Positions 36,548 to 45,882 of a DNA stretch of 64,000 nucleotides are shown here, piece by piece. The position numbers and the translations under genes are program-made. The notes below the pieces were generated by a model. That model was not told the DNA's origin. It made no database searches and worked only from the letters and a program-made list of their open reading frames with translations. Source of the stretch: an uncultured Lachnospiraceae bacterium (GTDB taxonomy: Bacteria > Bacillota > Clostridia > Lachnospirales > Lachnospiraceae); NCBI GenBank assembly GCA_905203555.1, contig CAJKWK010000001.1:1-64000 (forward strand), in the 5' to 3' direction. How positions within the stretch are numbered: position 1 is the stretch's first letter; each line of letters opens with the position of its first letter.

Positions 36548-37789
36548 TTATAATTTCCCGTAAATCTCCTGAGGCACATACGCAGTCACAGCAATTCCTT
36601 CTGCCGTATACTCTTCAGAAAGCAGTTGTCCGCTCTGCCGAATCATTTGAATCTTTCCCGCCTCAGAAAACGGATACAGCCGTTCGATATAGATCTGGTC
36701 TTTTCGCAGAATTTCTAACAAAACTGTTTTGAGTTCTTCCAGACCTTGTCCGGTCTTTGCCGACGTATGCAACGTATAGTCAGCCTGAAAATCCCGAAGA
36801 TTTCCTGCATCCGGCACTTGATCCTGTTTATTAAACAACGTAACGACAGGTTTTCCCTCTACTCCTAACTGTCGCAATGTCTCGTACACAACATACATCT
36901 GTGTGTCCATTTGCGGATTGGACGCATCGACTACATGAAGAATAATATCCGCATACTTTGCTTCTTCCAGCGTACTTTTAAATGCCTCTATCAGATGATG
37001 CGGCAGTTTTCGGATAAAACCTACTGTATCTGTCAGCAATATCTGCTGTTTTCCATCCAGTTCCAATGCTCTGGTTGTGGTATCCAGCGTAGAAAACAAC
37101 ATCGCATCTTCCAGAATTCCTGCTCCTGTCAAAGCATTTTCAATACTGCTTTTTCCTGCCGAAGTATAACCTACCAGCGCTGCCACTTTCATCCGGGATT
37201 GCTTTCTCTGAGTTCGGATTCGTTCTCGATGCTGTTCCACTTCTCTTAATTCCCGTTTCAAACGACTGATTCGCTCCCGAATCAATCGCCGATCCATCTC
37301 CAGTTTCTTCTCTCCCGGTCCACGAGTTCCGATTCCTCCTCCCAGGCGGGAAAGCGAACTCCTCAGTCCTACCAGTCTGGAGGCACGATATTTTAATTGT
37401 GCCAGTTCCACCTGGATCTTTCCTTCACTGGATACCGCTCTGGCTGCAAAAATATCCAATATAAGAAGTGTTCTGTCCATAATCTTACAATCCAGTTCTT
37501 TTTCCAAATTGCCGATCTGCACAGATGTCAGTTCATCGTCACAGATAATGCCCGTAGCATCTGTTTCCCACAACAACTCCTTTAGTTCCAATATCTTCCC
37601 TTTTCCAATATAAGTAGCCGGATGAATCTGTTCCCGATTCTGGATGAGCCTTCCGGTCACAACCGCTCCGGCTGTTTTTGCCAGCTCTCCCAATTCATCC
37701 AAAGAGGCCTCTGCGGGTTCACTGTCATCCATCTGTACACCCACGAGAATTACCCGTTCTTCTTGTTCTTTCAAATCATATACGTGCAT
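36548..37789 (-). CDS. hflX: Ribosome-associated GTPase HflX
   Basis: A 413-residue HflX. N-terminal ND1 domain (about 1-110), a basic coiled linker with GGIGTRGPGEKKLEMDRRLI, then the G domain with G1 GYTSAGKSS near 210, G3 DTVGF and G4 NKQD. It splits stalled or hibernating ribosomes. It ends a minus-strand run after the MnmM-like, TPR and P-type ATPase genes, 12 bases after the methylase gene. Confidence 0.95.
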   Translation of the reverse strand: MHVYDLKEQEERVILVGVQMDDSEPAEASLDELGELAKTAGAVVTGRLIQNREQIHPATYIGKGKILELKELLWETDATGIICDDELTSVQIGNLEKELDCKIMDRTLLILDIFAARAVSSEGKIQVELAQLKYRASRLVGLRSSLSRLGGGIGTRGPGEKKLEMDRRLIRERISRLKRELREVEQHRERIRTQRKQSRMKVAALVGYTSAGKSSIENALTGAGILEDAMLFSTLDTTTRALELDGKQQILLTDTVGFIRKLPHHLIEAFKSTLEEAKYADIILHVVDASNPQMDTQMYVVYETLRQLGVEGKPVVTLFNKQDQVPDAGNLRDFQADYTLHTSAKTGQGLEELKTVLLEILRKDQIYIERLYPFSEAGKIQMIRQSGQLLSEEYTAEGIAVTAYVPQEIYGKL

Positions 37790-37801
37790 TGCCCTTCTCC
37801 C

Positions 37802-38383
37802 TTATTCCATCCGGATCACAAACACCGGCATCGGCGGATGGTTTTTTCGATTCAAATATTCCGTTGCAATTACCAGCCATTTCCTTGCGTCCAGATTCTT
37901 CAAGAATGCCAACAACCTCTCCCGTTCCTCATATCCGGTATCTCCTCCACTGTAAATACAAAGACTCATAACACCGCCGGGACACAGCAATTCCATCGCC
38001 TGCTCTACTGCCTGAAGACTGGTTTCTGCACATGTAGCAATCGTATGATCTCCACCCGGAAGATATCCAAAATTAAAGACAACAGCCTGCACCTCTTCTT
38101 TTATATATTCTATCATTTTTTCATGCCCCGCATGGATAAGAACAGCGCGGTCTTCATATCCCGCGCTTTGAAGTCGTTCCCTTGTCCGTTGTAACGCCTG
38201 CTCCTGTATATCAAAGGCATACACTCTGCCGCCATCCCCTGTCAGACCACATAAAAACTCTGTATCGCAGCCATTTCCGGCAGTAGCATCTATACATCTG
38301 TCATTTTCCCTGATATGCTCCCGCAAAAACTGATGGCAGTATTCGGTAATCTGATATCGATTTTTGATATTTCTTTGCTCCAT
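37802..38383 (-). CDS. mnmM: MnmM/YtqB-type tRNA methyltransferase
   Basis: A 193-residue class I SAM-dependent methyltransferase. The SAM loop reads CIDATAGNGCDTEFL near residue 32, followed by VYAFDIQEQAL and AVVFNFGYLPGGDH, the family's NxGYLPGGD signature. YtqB relatives in Firmicutes methylate the aminomethyl group of 2-thiouridine at the tRNA wobble position. Short gaps to the TPR and hflX genes place it in one operon. Confidence 0.85.
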   Translation of the reverse strand: MEQRNIKNRYQITEYCHQFLREHIRENDRCIDATAGNGCDTEFLCGLTGDGGRVYAFDIQEQALQRTRERLQSAGYEDRAVLIHAGHEKMIEYIKEEVQAVVFNFGYLPGGDHTIATCAETSLQAVEQAMELLCPGGVMSLCIYSGGDTGYEERERLLAFLKNLDARKWLVIATEYLNRKNHPPMPVFVIRME

Positions 38384-38398
38384 CTACTTCCTCTTTTC

Positions 38399-39112
38399 TC
38401 AACGAGTCGATAAAAACTCTGCTTCCTTCTGTGCAGTCTCATCGTCCGGATATTCGTTAATATATGCTTCTATCGCTTCCTTTGCTTTCTCCCAATCCAA
38501 TCGTTTTTCCAGACAGACAATCCGGTTGAACTTCATCTCTTGAAGAACTGCCGCATAATCTACCGTCTGTTCATTTCCTTCTGCATCCTGATACGTCTCA
38601 GTTTCCGGAAATTCTATTCCACTTTCAAAAGCCTCCAGTGCACTGTCATACGCTTCCAGTTTCATGGCAGAAATCCCCAATAAATTATACAAGATCGGAG
38701 TTGCCTCCCCATTCAGCTCAATTGCCTTCTGAAGATACGTCTGCACCTCTTCATACTGTTCCAACTCAAAAGATACCAGACCCAATCCCCGATAAGCCTC
38801 CGCAATATAAGCAGTGTCCTGAGAATCCGTTTTGGAAGAATCTTCTTCCGCATCTGTCTGTTCCGTTTCAATTACTGTTTGGAAAGAATCTTTTGCACCT
38901 TCATAATCTTCTTCCTGCATCTGCTGAAATCCCTTCTCCAGCAATTCTTCCGCAGAAGGTTTCTGAAATGCCTGAAACAGCGCATATCCTGAAGCTCCCA
39001 GCAAAATAACTGCTAAAATAATCAGCACCCAGATCATCATTAATTGTCTTCTCTTTTTCTTATAATTCCTTCGTCTTTTCCTTTTTACACCCATTACACG
39101 TTCTTCTCGCAC
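38399..39112 (-). CDS. Membrane-anchored tetratricopeptide repeat protein
   Basis: A protein of up to 237 residues with a highly basic N terminus (KRKRRRNYKKKRRQ), one membrane helix (about 27-48), and a helical extracytoplasmic region with about three TPR units (AEAYRGLGLVSFELEQYEE, ILYNLLGISAMKLEAYDSAL). It probably scaffolds protein contacts; partners are unknown. The start may be the GTG at 39112 or the ATG six codons later; neither has a strong site. It lies four bases after the P-type ATPase gene. Confidence 0.8.
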   Translation of the reverse strand: MREERVMGVKRKRRRNYKKKRRQLMMIWVLIILAVILLGASGYALFQAFQKPSAEELLEKGFQQMQEEDYEGAKDSFQTVIETEQTDAEEDSSKTDSQDTAYIAEAYRGLGLVSFELEQYEEVQTYLQKAIELNGEATPILYNLLGISAMKLEAYDSALEAFESGIEFPETETYQDAEGNEQTVDYAAVLQEMKFNRIVCLEKRLDWEKAKEAIEAYINEYPDDETAQKEAEFLSTR

Positions 39113-39115
39113 TTT

Positions 39116-40975
39116 CTATTCCGGATACTTGATTACCCAGAATGAATTCAGAATATTAATCAGCATAATTCCCATATCGGCAACAATCGCATCCTGCATT
39201 GTCACATATCCGAAAAATGCCATAATCAGCAGCAATACTTTCATCCCGATAGCAAACACAAGGTTCTGCTTTACGGCACGCACCGTTCCTCTGGAAATCC
39301 GAATGGCATTGATGATCCTGGACGGCTCATCCTCCAGCAAAATAATATCTGCCGCTTCCAAAGCCGCATCTGCACCCAATCCGCCCATGGCAATTCCGAC
39401 ATCCGCCCTTGCCAAAACCGGAGCATCATTGATTCCATCTCCGATAAATGCCAGTTTTTCCTGCTCCATCTGACTTTCCATAAATTCTTCCAGCTGCTCT
39501 ACTTTATCTTCCGGCATAAGATTAGCATATACACTGTCAATTCCCAGCTGTTTTGCAACATCCTCTGCCACACGCTCATTATCACCTGTCAGCATCACCA
39601 CTTCCAGTTGATGGCGATTCAGCCACCGTACAGTCTTTTTAGCATCCTTACGCATCACATCCGCAATCAGAATATATCCTTTGTATTCCCCTTCCACTGC
39701 CACATGCACTGCACTTCCGACAGCTGCAACCGGATGATAATACAGCCCCAGTTTGTTCATAAACTTAGAATTGCCGATATATACCTTTTTTCCATCAATC
39801 AAAGCCTCCACACCATACCCGAGATGTTCTTTTGCTTCCCGGACTCTCATCGTATCGATTTCTTTTCCATACGCCTCTTTCAAAGACATTGCAATCGGAT
39901 GATTGGAATAGGCCTCTGCATAAGCCGTGATTTCCAGAAGTTCCTCCTCAGATCCCCCTCTTGGACATACTTCTTTTACGTGAAATACTCCCTTTGTCAA
40001 GGTACCTGTTTTATCAAAAATAAAAGTCTCTGTCTCTGACAATGCCTCCAGATAATTACTGCCCTTAATCATCACACCCTGCTTGGATGCCGCGCCAATT
40101 CCGCCCAAAAATGCAAGCGGAACAGAAATCAACAGCCCCAGCGGACACGCTGCAACAAGAAAGATCAAGCCTCGATACATCCAGATTTCCGTATCATGAG
40201 ACGGCATCATCATAGGTGGAAGAATCATAACCAAAATTCCCAGCAAGGTCACAAACGGCGTATAATATCTTGTAAACCGATCTGCGAAATTCTCTTTTTT
40301 TGATTTTTTCTGATTGGCATCTTCCACAAGCCGCACAATACGTGAAGCCGTCGATTCTGCATAAACTTTCATCACTCTGGCTTCCAAAAGTCCGCTCAGA
40401 TTGATACTGCCGCTAAACAGTTTTGTTCCAATCTTCACCTCTTCCGGCTCCGCCTCACCGGTCAGCGCTTTCATATCCACTGTACTGACTCCTGCTGTTA
40501 CCATTGCATCTACCGGGATTTTTTCTCCCGGTCTGATAATAATGATATCTCCAATGTTCAATTCCGACGGTTCTACCACTGCCTCACCGGAACCACTTTT
40601 CTTATTGGCAGTATCCGGGCGAATATCCATATACTTTGCAATTGATTTTTTTGTCTGGCTCATAGAAACCGTTTCAATCAGCTTTCCAATTTGAAAAAAC
40701 AGCATCGCTCCAACCGCTTCTGCGTATTTTCCAATCACCATCGCTCCGATCGTTGCCAAAAGCATCAAAAAATTTTCATCAAAAAATTGAAAATGCCGAA
40801 CGTTTTTTACCATCTGCAAAAAAATCCCGGCAGTCAATGCGATATATGCAAGCAGATATACAAAAAGTTCTGCTCCTCCGGCCGCATCCCAATGCCGAAC
40901 CGCAAAAAGTGCAAGAAGATATAAGATACTCCCCACGCCAACTTCCATAAATTTATTTTTTACTTCTCTTGCCAT
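39116..40975 (-). CDS. P1B-type metal-transporting ATPase with CPL motif
   Basis: A 619-residue P1B ATPase without an N-terminal metal-binding domain. Motifs in order: TGEAEP actuator loop, a transmembrane CPx motif reading ACPLGLLIS, phosphorylation site DKTGTLTKG, the HP pair (YSNHPIAMSL), MLTGDNERVA and the hinge GDGINDAPVLARADVG. In Zn/Cd and Cu pumps the CPx motif is usually CPC; the second Cys is Leu here, which should change metal coordination. Otherwise it resembles CadA/ZosA-type exporters. First gene of a run leading to hflX. Confidence 0.92.
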   Translation of the reverse strand: MAREVKNKFMEVGVGSILYLLALFAVRHWDAAGGAELFVYLLAYIALTAGIFLQMVKNVRHFQFFDENFLMLLATIGAMVIGKYAEAVGAMLFFQIGKLIETVSMSQTKKSIAKYMDIRPDTANKKSGSGEAVVEPSELNIGDIIIIRPGEKIPVDAMVTAGVSTVDMKALTGEAEPEEVKIGTKLFSGSINLSGLLEARVMKVYAESTASRIVRLVEDANQKKSKKENFADRFTRYYTPFVTLLGILVMILPPMMMPSHDTEIWMYRGLIFLVAACPLGLLISVPLAFLGGIGAASKQGVMIKGSNYLEALSETETFIFDKTGTLTKGVFHVKEVCPRGGSEEELLEITAYAEAYSNHPIAMSLKEAYGKEIDTMRVREAKEHLGYGVEALIDGKKVYIGNSKFMNKLGLYYHPVAAVGSAVHVAVEGEYKGYILIADVMRKDAKKTVRWLNRHQLEVVMLTGDNERVAEDVAKQLGIDSVYANLMPEDKVEQLEEFMESQMEQEKLAFIGDGINDAPVLARADVGIAMGGLGADAALEAADIILLEDEPSRIINAIRISRGTVRAVKQNLVFAIGMKVLLLIMAFFGYVTMQDAIVADMGIMLINILNSFWVIKYPE

Positions 40976-41032
40976 CTTGCCGCCCTCGTTTTCCTTTTCT
41001 AACTGACAATCTGTCTATTGCTATAATAATCG

Positions 41033-41069
41033 AAAAAAGTGTTTTCACGCAACCCCTGAAAACACTTTT
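41033..41069 (-). terminator. Rho-independent terminator of the alarmone synthetase gene
   Basis: AAAAGTGTTTTCA (41035-41047) is fully complementary to TGAAAACACTTTT (41057-41069); a T run follows on the minus strand. Confidence 0.92.
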
Positions 41070-41101
41070 CCCATCATTCGTATTAATTTTCCCAATAAAA
41101 A

Positions 41102-41851
41102 TCAACTATACATCGTCAATGTGTTCTGTTCTCTCTTGCTGCCGATTAAATTCTCCGTAACATCATCCATCTTCATTTTCTGCTCTGTATGCGCATTCTT
41201 CTCCCGCAGACACTCCTGAATCGCCTCATTCAGCGAGAGCATCTTATCATCCAGTTCCGAAACCATCTGCGCACATTCCCGCAAATCACGACTGATATAC
41301 TCCGGCGCATTTCCCTCGAACTTATAATAAATCTTATGCTCCAGGCTTGCCCAGAAATCCATCGCAATTGTCCGAATCTGTATCTCGACTTTCGTATCAA
41401 CTACACTGTCTGATAAAAAAATCGGAACGGACACAAGCATATGATAGCTCTTATATCCACTTTCTTTTGGATTCTTGATATAATCTTTGATAGTCAGCAC
41501 TTTCAGATCGCTCTGGTTCCCGATCATTTCCGCAAGGCGGTAAATATCGGAAGTAAAAGAACAGATCAACCGCACACCTGCAATATCGTTGATATATTTT
41601 ACCATATTCTCGATCGATGTCTCATATCCATTTCGTTTTAACTTTTTAACAATGCTCTCCGGTGACTTAATCCGCGTCTTAATGTGTTCAATCGGATTGT
41701 ACTTATGCACATGCTGAAACTCATCATTCAAAATCTCCAGCTTGGTACCAACTTCTTTCAATGCTGCATTGTACAGGAAAATGACCGTCTTCCAACTGTC
41801 GACGTCTTCATAATTCCGAATTGCATCTCCGACTTGCCGTTCTCCTCCCAA
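41102..41851 (-). CDS. Small alarmone synthetase (RelQ/YjbM-like)
   Basis: A 249-residue single-domain (p)ppGpp synthetase. RelA/SpoT synthetase motifs are clear: the ATP-binding RIKSPESIVKKLKR region, the catalytic stretch NDIAGVRLICSF, and KVEIQIRTIAMDFWASLEHKI with the catalytic Glu. There is no HD domain. I choose a TTG at 41851 because AGAGGAG lies eight bases upstream; an in-frame GTG 15 codons earlier has no ribosome site. A sigma-A promoter and a strong terminator make it a one-gene unit. Confidence 0.93.
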   Translation of the reverse strand: MGGERQVGDAIRNYEDVDSWKTVIFLYNAALKEVGTKLEILNDEFQHVHKYNPIEHIKTRIKSPESIVKKLKRNGYETSIENMVKYINDIAGVRLICSFTSDIYRLAEMIGNQSDLKVLTIKDYIKNPKESGYKSYHMLVSVPIFLSDSVVDTKVEIQIRTIAMDFWASLEHKIYYKFEGNAPEYISRDLRECAQMVSELDDKMLSLNEAIQECLREKNAHTEQKMKMDDVTENLIGSKREQNTLTMYS

Positions 41852-41936
41852 TCGTATAACTCCTCTCTGTAACCGATTTCTTATAAGTAATCTCACGTCA
41901 TATTGACTGATATCTTATAAATATTTATTATAATAC

Positions 41937-41965
41937 ATTATACCACAGCACCTTTTATCTGTCAC
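41937..41965 (-). promoter_or_regulatory. Sigma-A promoter of the alarmone synthetase gene
   Basis: Minus-strand GTGACA (41965-41960), 17 bases, TATAAT (41942-41937). Confidence 0.65.
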
Positions 41966-42026
41966 AAATTTCACTATTTTTTAAGAAATCCATCCGAAAA
42001 TTTTTCAAAGATTTCGATCGTTGATC

Positions 42027-43082
42027 TTACAGATCTAATTTCATATCCCCATACTTGATCCATTTTTTCTTTCTCATAAATTCTGCAAACAATAAGGTCA
42101 GCACTGCCGGAAGAATAATCTGAATTACCAATATTTTCAGCATCACAACTGCCGGCGGTTCTGTCTGTGTCATCACCTGCCACGTCATAATCTGTCCTAC
42201 CAGTCCTGCCGTTCCCATTCCGGATCCGGTCGCATCGCTGGTCATATGAAAGACCATGGTACCTACGGGACCCAATATTGCACTGGATAAAATTGCCGGC
42301 AGCCAGATCTGCGGATGTCGTACAATATTCGGTACCTGCAGCATAGACGTTCCAATTCCCTGAGCCAACAATCCGCCGAATTTATTTTCCCGAAAACTTG
42401 CCACTGCAAATCCTACCATATTACAGCAACATCCGATCGTAGCCGCACCTGCTGCCAGACCGGATAAATTCAGAATGATTCCGATCGCTGCCGAACTGAT
42501 CGGAAGCGTAAGCACCATTCCCATCAACACAGACACAATGATTCCCATCAAAAACGGCTGCTGCTCTGTTCCCCAATTGATCATTGCGCCCAGCCATCCC
42601 ATAAACCGGGAAATATGCGGCCCCAGAAGCAGACCGATCAAAGAACCGGTTCCGATACATACCAGAGGTGTTACAATAATGTCCAGTTTCGTTTTTCCTG
42701 CGATCAGACTCCCCACCTCTATTGCCAGATATGCAGCCAAAAATGCTCCCAGCGGTTCTCCCGGCCCGGAAAGCAGCACTGTATTTCCATCCATAATTGT
42801 GCCTGAGAGAATCTGCGTTGCAAATGCTCCGATCATTCCTGCCGTTGCCGCCGATACGACAACAAGATGCTCCGCATTAAACTTTCTTGCAACTCCGACG
42901 CCAATTCCGGCACCTGTCATAGCTGCCGCCATCTTTCCCACAAGAAAAATCAATTCTCCGGTATTTCCACCAACAAGATTCCCAATCTGTTGGATAATTG
43001 TTCCTATGATCAGTGTGGCAAACAATCCTTGTGCCATCCCACCCAGACCATCTACAAAGATTCTGTCCAAAATACTCTTCAT
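42027..43082 (-). CDS. PTS EIIC-type membrane protein (PTS_EIIC_2 family), orphan
   Basis: A 351-residue, Gly- and Ala-rich polytopic protein with eight to ten hydrophobic segments. The start (DRIFVDGLGGMAQGLFATLIIGTI) and the LLGPHISRFMGWLGAMINWGTE loop match the PTS_EIIC_2 family of IIC-like proteins. It lacks IIA and IIB domains and no IIA/IIB gene is nearby, so a sugar PTS role is unproven; relatives are sometimes regulators or general permeases. GGAGG precedes the ATG. A promoter and a tandem repeat lie upstream. Confidence 0.85.
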   Translation of the reverse strand: MKSILDRIFVDGLGGMAQGLFATLIIGTIIQQIGNLVGGNTGELIFLVGKMAAAMTGAGIGVGVARKFNAEHLVVVSAATAGMIGAFATQILSGTIMDGNTVLLSGPGEPLGAFLAAYLAIEVGSLIAGKTKLDIIVTPLVCIGTGSLIGLLLGPHISRFMGWLGAMINWGTEQQPFLMGIIVSVLMGMVLTLPISSAAIGIILNLSGLAAGAATIGCCCNMVGFAVASFRENKFGGLLAQGIGTSMLQVPNIVRHPQIWLPAILSSAILGPVGTMVFHMTSDATGSGMGTAGLVGQIMTWQVMTQTEPPAVVMLKILVIQIILPAVLTLLFAEFMRKKKWIKYGDMKLDL

Positions 43083-43132
43083 CGCTCTTCGTTCCTCCTC
43101 TTAATTGTCTTGTCACCTGACAATGCTCTGCC

Positions 43133-43161
43133 ATTATAGCATTATCCTTTTCAAATATCCA
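43133..43161 (-). promoter_or_regulatory. Promoter of the orphan EIIC gene
   Basis: Minus-strand TGGATA (43161-43156), 17 bases, TATAAT (43138-43133). Confidence 0.6.
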
Positions 43162-43180
43162 GTATCTTTTGCCTGCCCCT

Positions 43181-43216
43181 TGTATTTCTATGCACCACTG
43201 TATTTCTATGCACCAC
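43181..43216. repeat. Perfect 18-bp tandem repeat between divergent genes
   Basis: TGTATTTCTATGCACCAC occurs twice head to tail (43181-43198, 43199-43216). It directly abuts the -35 box of the plus-strand gene at 43278 and lies about 20 bases upstream of the -35 box of the EIIC gene. Confidence 0.85.
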
Positions 43217-43245
43217 TTGCAACCTGCCCGACGGAATGCTATACT
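43217..43245 (+). promoter_or_regulatory. Promoter of the 87-residue hypothetical gene
   Basis: TTGCAA (43217-43222), 17 bases, TATACT (43240-43245). The tandem repeat ends at the base before the -35. Confidence 0.65.
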
Positions 43246-43277
43246 CATTCTAAATCATGGAAAAGAGGTAATGGATT

Positions 43278-43541
43278 ATGTTTCGTTTATGGGGAAAACT
43301 CTTCAAAGATAATAGAATGCTGCGTGATACAGTTATTTGTGATGAAACAGATGACACCCGCACACATAAAATATTTCATGCATTGGATGCCATCTGCTAT
43401 GAATTTGATCTAAGCAAGCCGATCTGGCTGGATTCTACCATTGCAGAATTTAAACGCCACGACAAAGCCCGTTTCTATCAAGATAATTTTGTAGATTCCA
43501 TTGATTTTGATTATTTGGAAATACACATTATCGAAGAATAA
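43278..43541 (+). CDS. Small conserved-looking hypothetical protein
   Basis: An 87-residue soluble protein I do not recognise. It is rich in aromatic and acidic residues, with a helical centre (THKIFHALDAICYEFDLSKP) and C-terminal strands (DSIDFDYLEIHIIEE). No signal peptide or metal motif. A GAGG site nine bases before the ATG, a good promoter and divergent arrangement with the EIIC gene support that it is real. It ends 28 bases before the convergent nrdJ stop. Confidence 0.7.
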   Translation: MFRLWGKLFKDNRMLRDTVICDETDDTRTHKIFHALDAICYEFDLSKPIWLDSTIAEFKRHDKARFYQDNFVDSIDFDYLEIHIIEE

Positions 43542-43569
43542 ACAGCAGCTTACATTCTCTGCTCATCCA

Positions 43570-45840
43570 TCAATAACACTTGCTCCAGCCACAGCTCTTG
43601 CACACATTGCAGCCGCCTTCAAATACAAGCGGCTCTCCGCATTCCGGACAGAGGATCTTATCCTCGGATACACCGGTGACTGCTTTTGGTTTTGGAGCTT
43701 TTTTCTTTTCCTGTTTCTTATCAGCGCCTTCCTGGTGCAATTCCCGCTGCACTTCCTTATACATATCCAGCAGCGCATTTCCAACTGCCATCGGACAGCA
43801 GGCTCCCTTGCTGGTGTCCCCTTTTGTTGCTCTTCGAACGGTATAAGATGGACAAGAACCTGTGGAATTCAGTTGATCGATGATCGTATAAATATCAATT
43901 CCCGCTCTTGCACTGATAGAAATCATACGTGACAAACCAATCATGAAGTTATTGCATCCACCAGTCGAACCTTTACTTAAATATACTTCCAGCAATGCCC
44001 CTGTATTTGGATCGAACAAGGCAATACAGTGCAGACTTCCACAGCCGGTAATCAGCTTTCGTTTCTTTCCAACCACATCATCTGTAACCAGAATAATTTC
44101 TCCTCTTCCCAGACCTTCTCCGGCTGTCACACTTTTTTCCTTTTCTTCTGTCGTTAAGATGCCTACGCGCTTACATCCATCCCGGAAAATCGTGATCCCT
44201 TTCAGTCCCTTATCATACGCATACATATATAATTTTTCTGTTTCTTCAACAGTAAACTGATTCGGCACATTTACGGTTGAGCTGATGGAGGCGTCAATAT
44301 GTTCCTGCCATGCAGACTGCATATCGATTCTCTGATGATAATCCAATGTCATAGCTGTCACAAAATATTCCGGCAGCTGACTGTCATCTGTAATTCCATG
44401 CTCTTTCATATATTGTTCTACAATCTTTGTATACACCTTGTAATAAACATCAACTCCATGCAGAGACTCTGTTTTCCGTTCATAATAATTTGCATAAATC
44501 GGTTCAATTCCTCCGGAAATTCCCAGCATCGTGGACAACGTTCCTGTTGGTGCAATCGTAAGCAGCTGAGAATTGCGTATTCCGTATTTTTTCACAAGCT
44601 CTACTGTAGCGTCCGTTGTATTTGCCAGAAAATACGGCGATGTTATAACATTCTCAATCTGACACTTCGGATATGCTCCCATTTCCTTTGCCAGCATAGC
44701 CGATGCAGCAATTGCTGTATCCGCCATTGCAAAACCGATTTTCCCACAAAGTTCCAGCGACTCTCTTTCTCCGTACGTGATCCCCAGTTTGATCATCATA
44801 TCCGCCAGTCCCATGATTCCAAGACCAATCTGACGCCAGTCTGCGACACTATCCTGCTGCTCTTTCAGCGGATGCAGAGGAAGTCCCTCTTCCAATACTT
44901 CATTCAGCGCACGTACAGATGCCTTTACACACTGTTTAAATCCTTCAATGTCAAAACTTGCATTCTCCGTAAACGGATTCTGCACAAATTCTGCAAGGTT
45001 GATACTTCCCAAAAGACAGCTTCCTCCTGCCGGCAGCGGTTCTTCCGCACAAGGATTGACTCCGGCATACTGAAACTCTTCCGTATTACTAAGCAGGTTC
45101 CACTCGCTGATCCGGTCCCAGAACAAAGCCCCCGGCTCGGCATAATCCCAGTTCACTTCCGCAATTCTGTGAAACAGTTCTTTCGCATTTACCTCCGATT
45201 CAATCACTTCACCGGTTGCCTCTCGTTTATAATAAAGTGGAAACATCTCATTTTTCTTCACTGCATCCATAAATTCTTTACTGATACGAATCGAGATATT
45301 TGCCTTCGTAACCTTCTCCAGATCTGTTTTCAGATTGATAAATTCTTCCACATCCGGATGGGAACAGTCTATCGAGATCATCAGCGCTCCACGACGTCCA
45401 TTTTGCCCGATCAAATCTGTCACCAGAGAATAAAGGTCCATAAAAGAAACAGCCCCTGTTGTCTCTTTTGCCGCATTATTGATTTTTGCTCCTCTAGGAC
45501 TGAGTCTGGAAATATCAACTCCACATCCGCCCCCATAGCTATAGGTCCTTGCCAGTTTTTTTGCACACTCAAAAATATCCTCGATGTCATCTCCCGGAGG
45601 CGTAATCACATAACAATTAGACAAACTTACCTTTCTGCCTTCGTGTTCCAATCCTCTGTTAGATAAAATCCTGCCGCCAAACAAAAACTTCTTCTCCACG
45701 ATCAACTGACGAATCTCCTGATTCCCACTGGAAATTCGATCCAGCCACTGATCAAAGCTCTCTCCGTTATAGCGATATTTATGATTCCATATATCCGCAC
45801 CTAACTGATTCTCCTGACCTAACCACTCCTCTACTTTCAT
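43570..45840 (-). CDS. nrdJ: Adenosylcobalamin-dependent (class II) ribonucleotide reductase
   Basis: A 756-residue class II reductase that makes deoxyribonucleotides with coenzyme B12. Visible: LSNCYVITPP near the first redox Cys, active-site NPCAEEPLPAGGSCLLGS (Asn, Cys, Glu), the APTGTLSTMLG phosphate loop, and a C-terminal zinc-ribbon (CPECG, CKSCGWSKCY) carrying the reducing cysteines. The ATG at 45840 is chosen since GGGAGA precedes it and the promoter lies just upstream; an extension of 47 codons would run through the promoter. The leader is only about 35 bases, so no B12 riboswitch fits. Confidence 0.95.
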   Translation of the reverse strand: MKVEEWLGQENQLGADIWNHKYRYNGESFDQWLDRISSGNQEIRQLIVEKKFLFGGRILSNRGLEHEGRKVSLSNCYVITPPGDDIEDIFECAKKLARTYSYGGGCGVDISRLSPRGAKINNAAKETTGAVSFMDLYSLVTDLIGQNGRRGALMISIDCSHPDVEEFINLKTDLEKVTKANISIRISKEFMDAVKKNEMFPLYYKREATGEVIESEVNAKELFHRIAEVNWDYAEPGALFWDRISEWNLLSNTEEFQYAGVNPCAEEPLPAGGSCLLGSINLAEFVQNPFTENASFDIEGFKQCVKASVRALNEVLEEGLPLHPLKEQQDSVADWRQIGLGIMGLADMMIKLGITYGERESLELCGKIGFAMADTAIAASAMLAKEMGAYPKCQIENVITSPYFLANTTDATVELVKKYGIRNSQLLTIAPTGTLSTMLGISGGIEPIYANYYERKTESLHGVDVYYKVYTKIVEQYMKEHGITDDSQLPEYFVTAMTLDYHQRIDMQSAWQEHIDASISSTVNVPNQFTVEETEKLYMYAYDKGLKGITIFRDGCKRVGILTTEEKEKSVTAGEGLGRGEIILVTDDVVGKKRKLITGCGSLHCIALFDPNTGALLEVYLSKGSTGGCNNFMIGLSRMISISARAGIDIYTIIDQLNSTGSCPSYTVRRATKGDTSKGACCPMAVGNALLDMYKEVQRELHQEGADKKQEKKKAPKPKAVTGVSEDKILCPECGEPLVFEGGCNVCKSCGWSKCY

Positions 45841-45882
45841 CCTATCATCTCCCTTTTCTACATAATATCGATACTGATTACA

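Noticed and set aside
44299..45666. A 455-codon open frame on the plus strand inside nrdJ
   Set aside because: It is antisense to a clear class II reductase, is Cys/His/Arg-rich in a shadow-frame manner and has no ribosome site.
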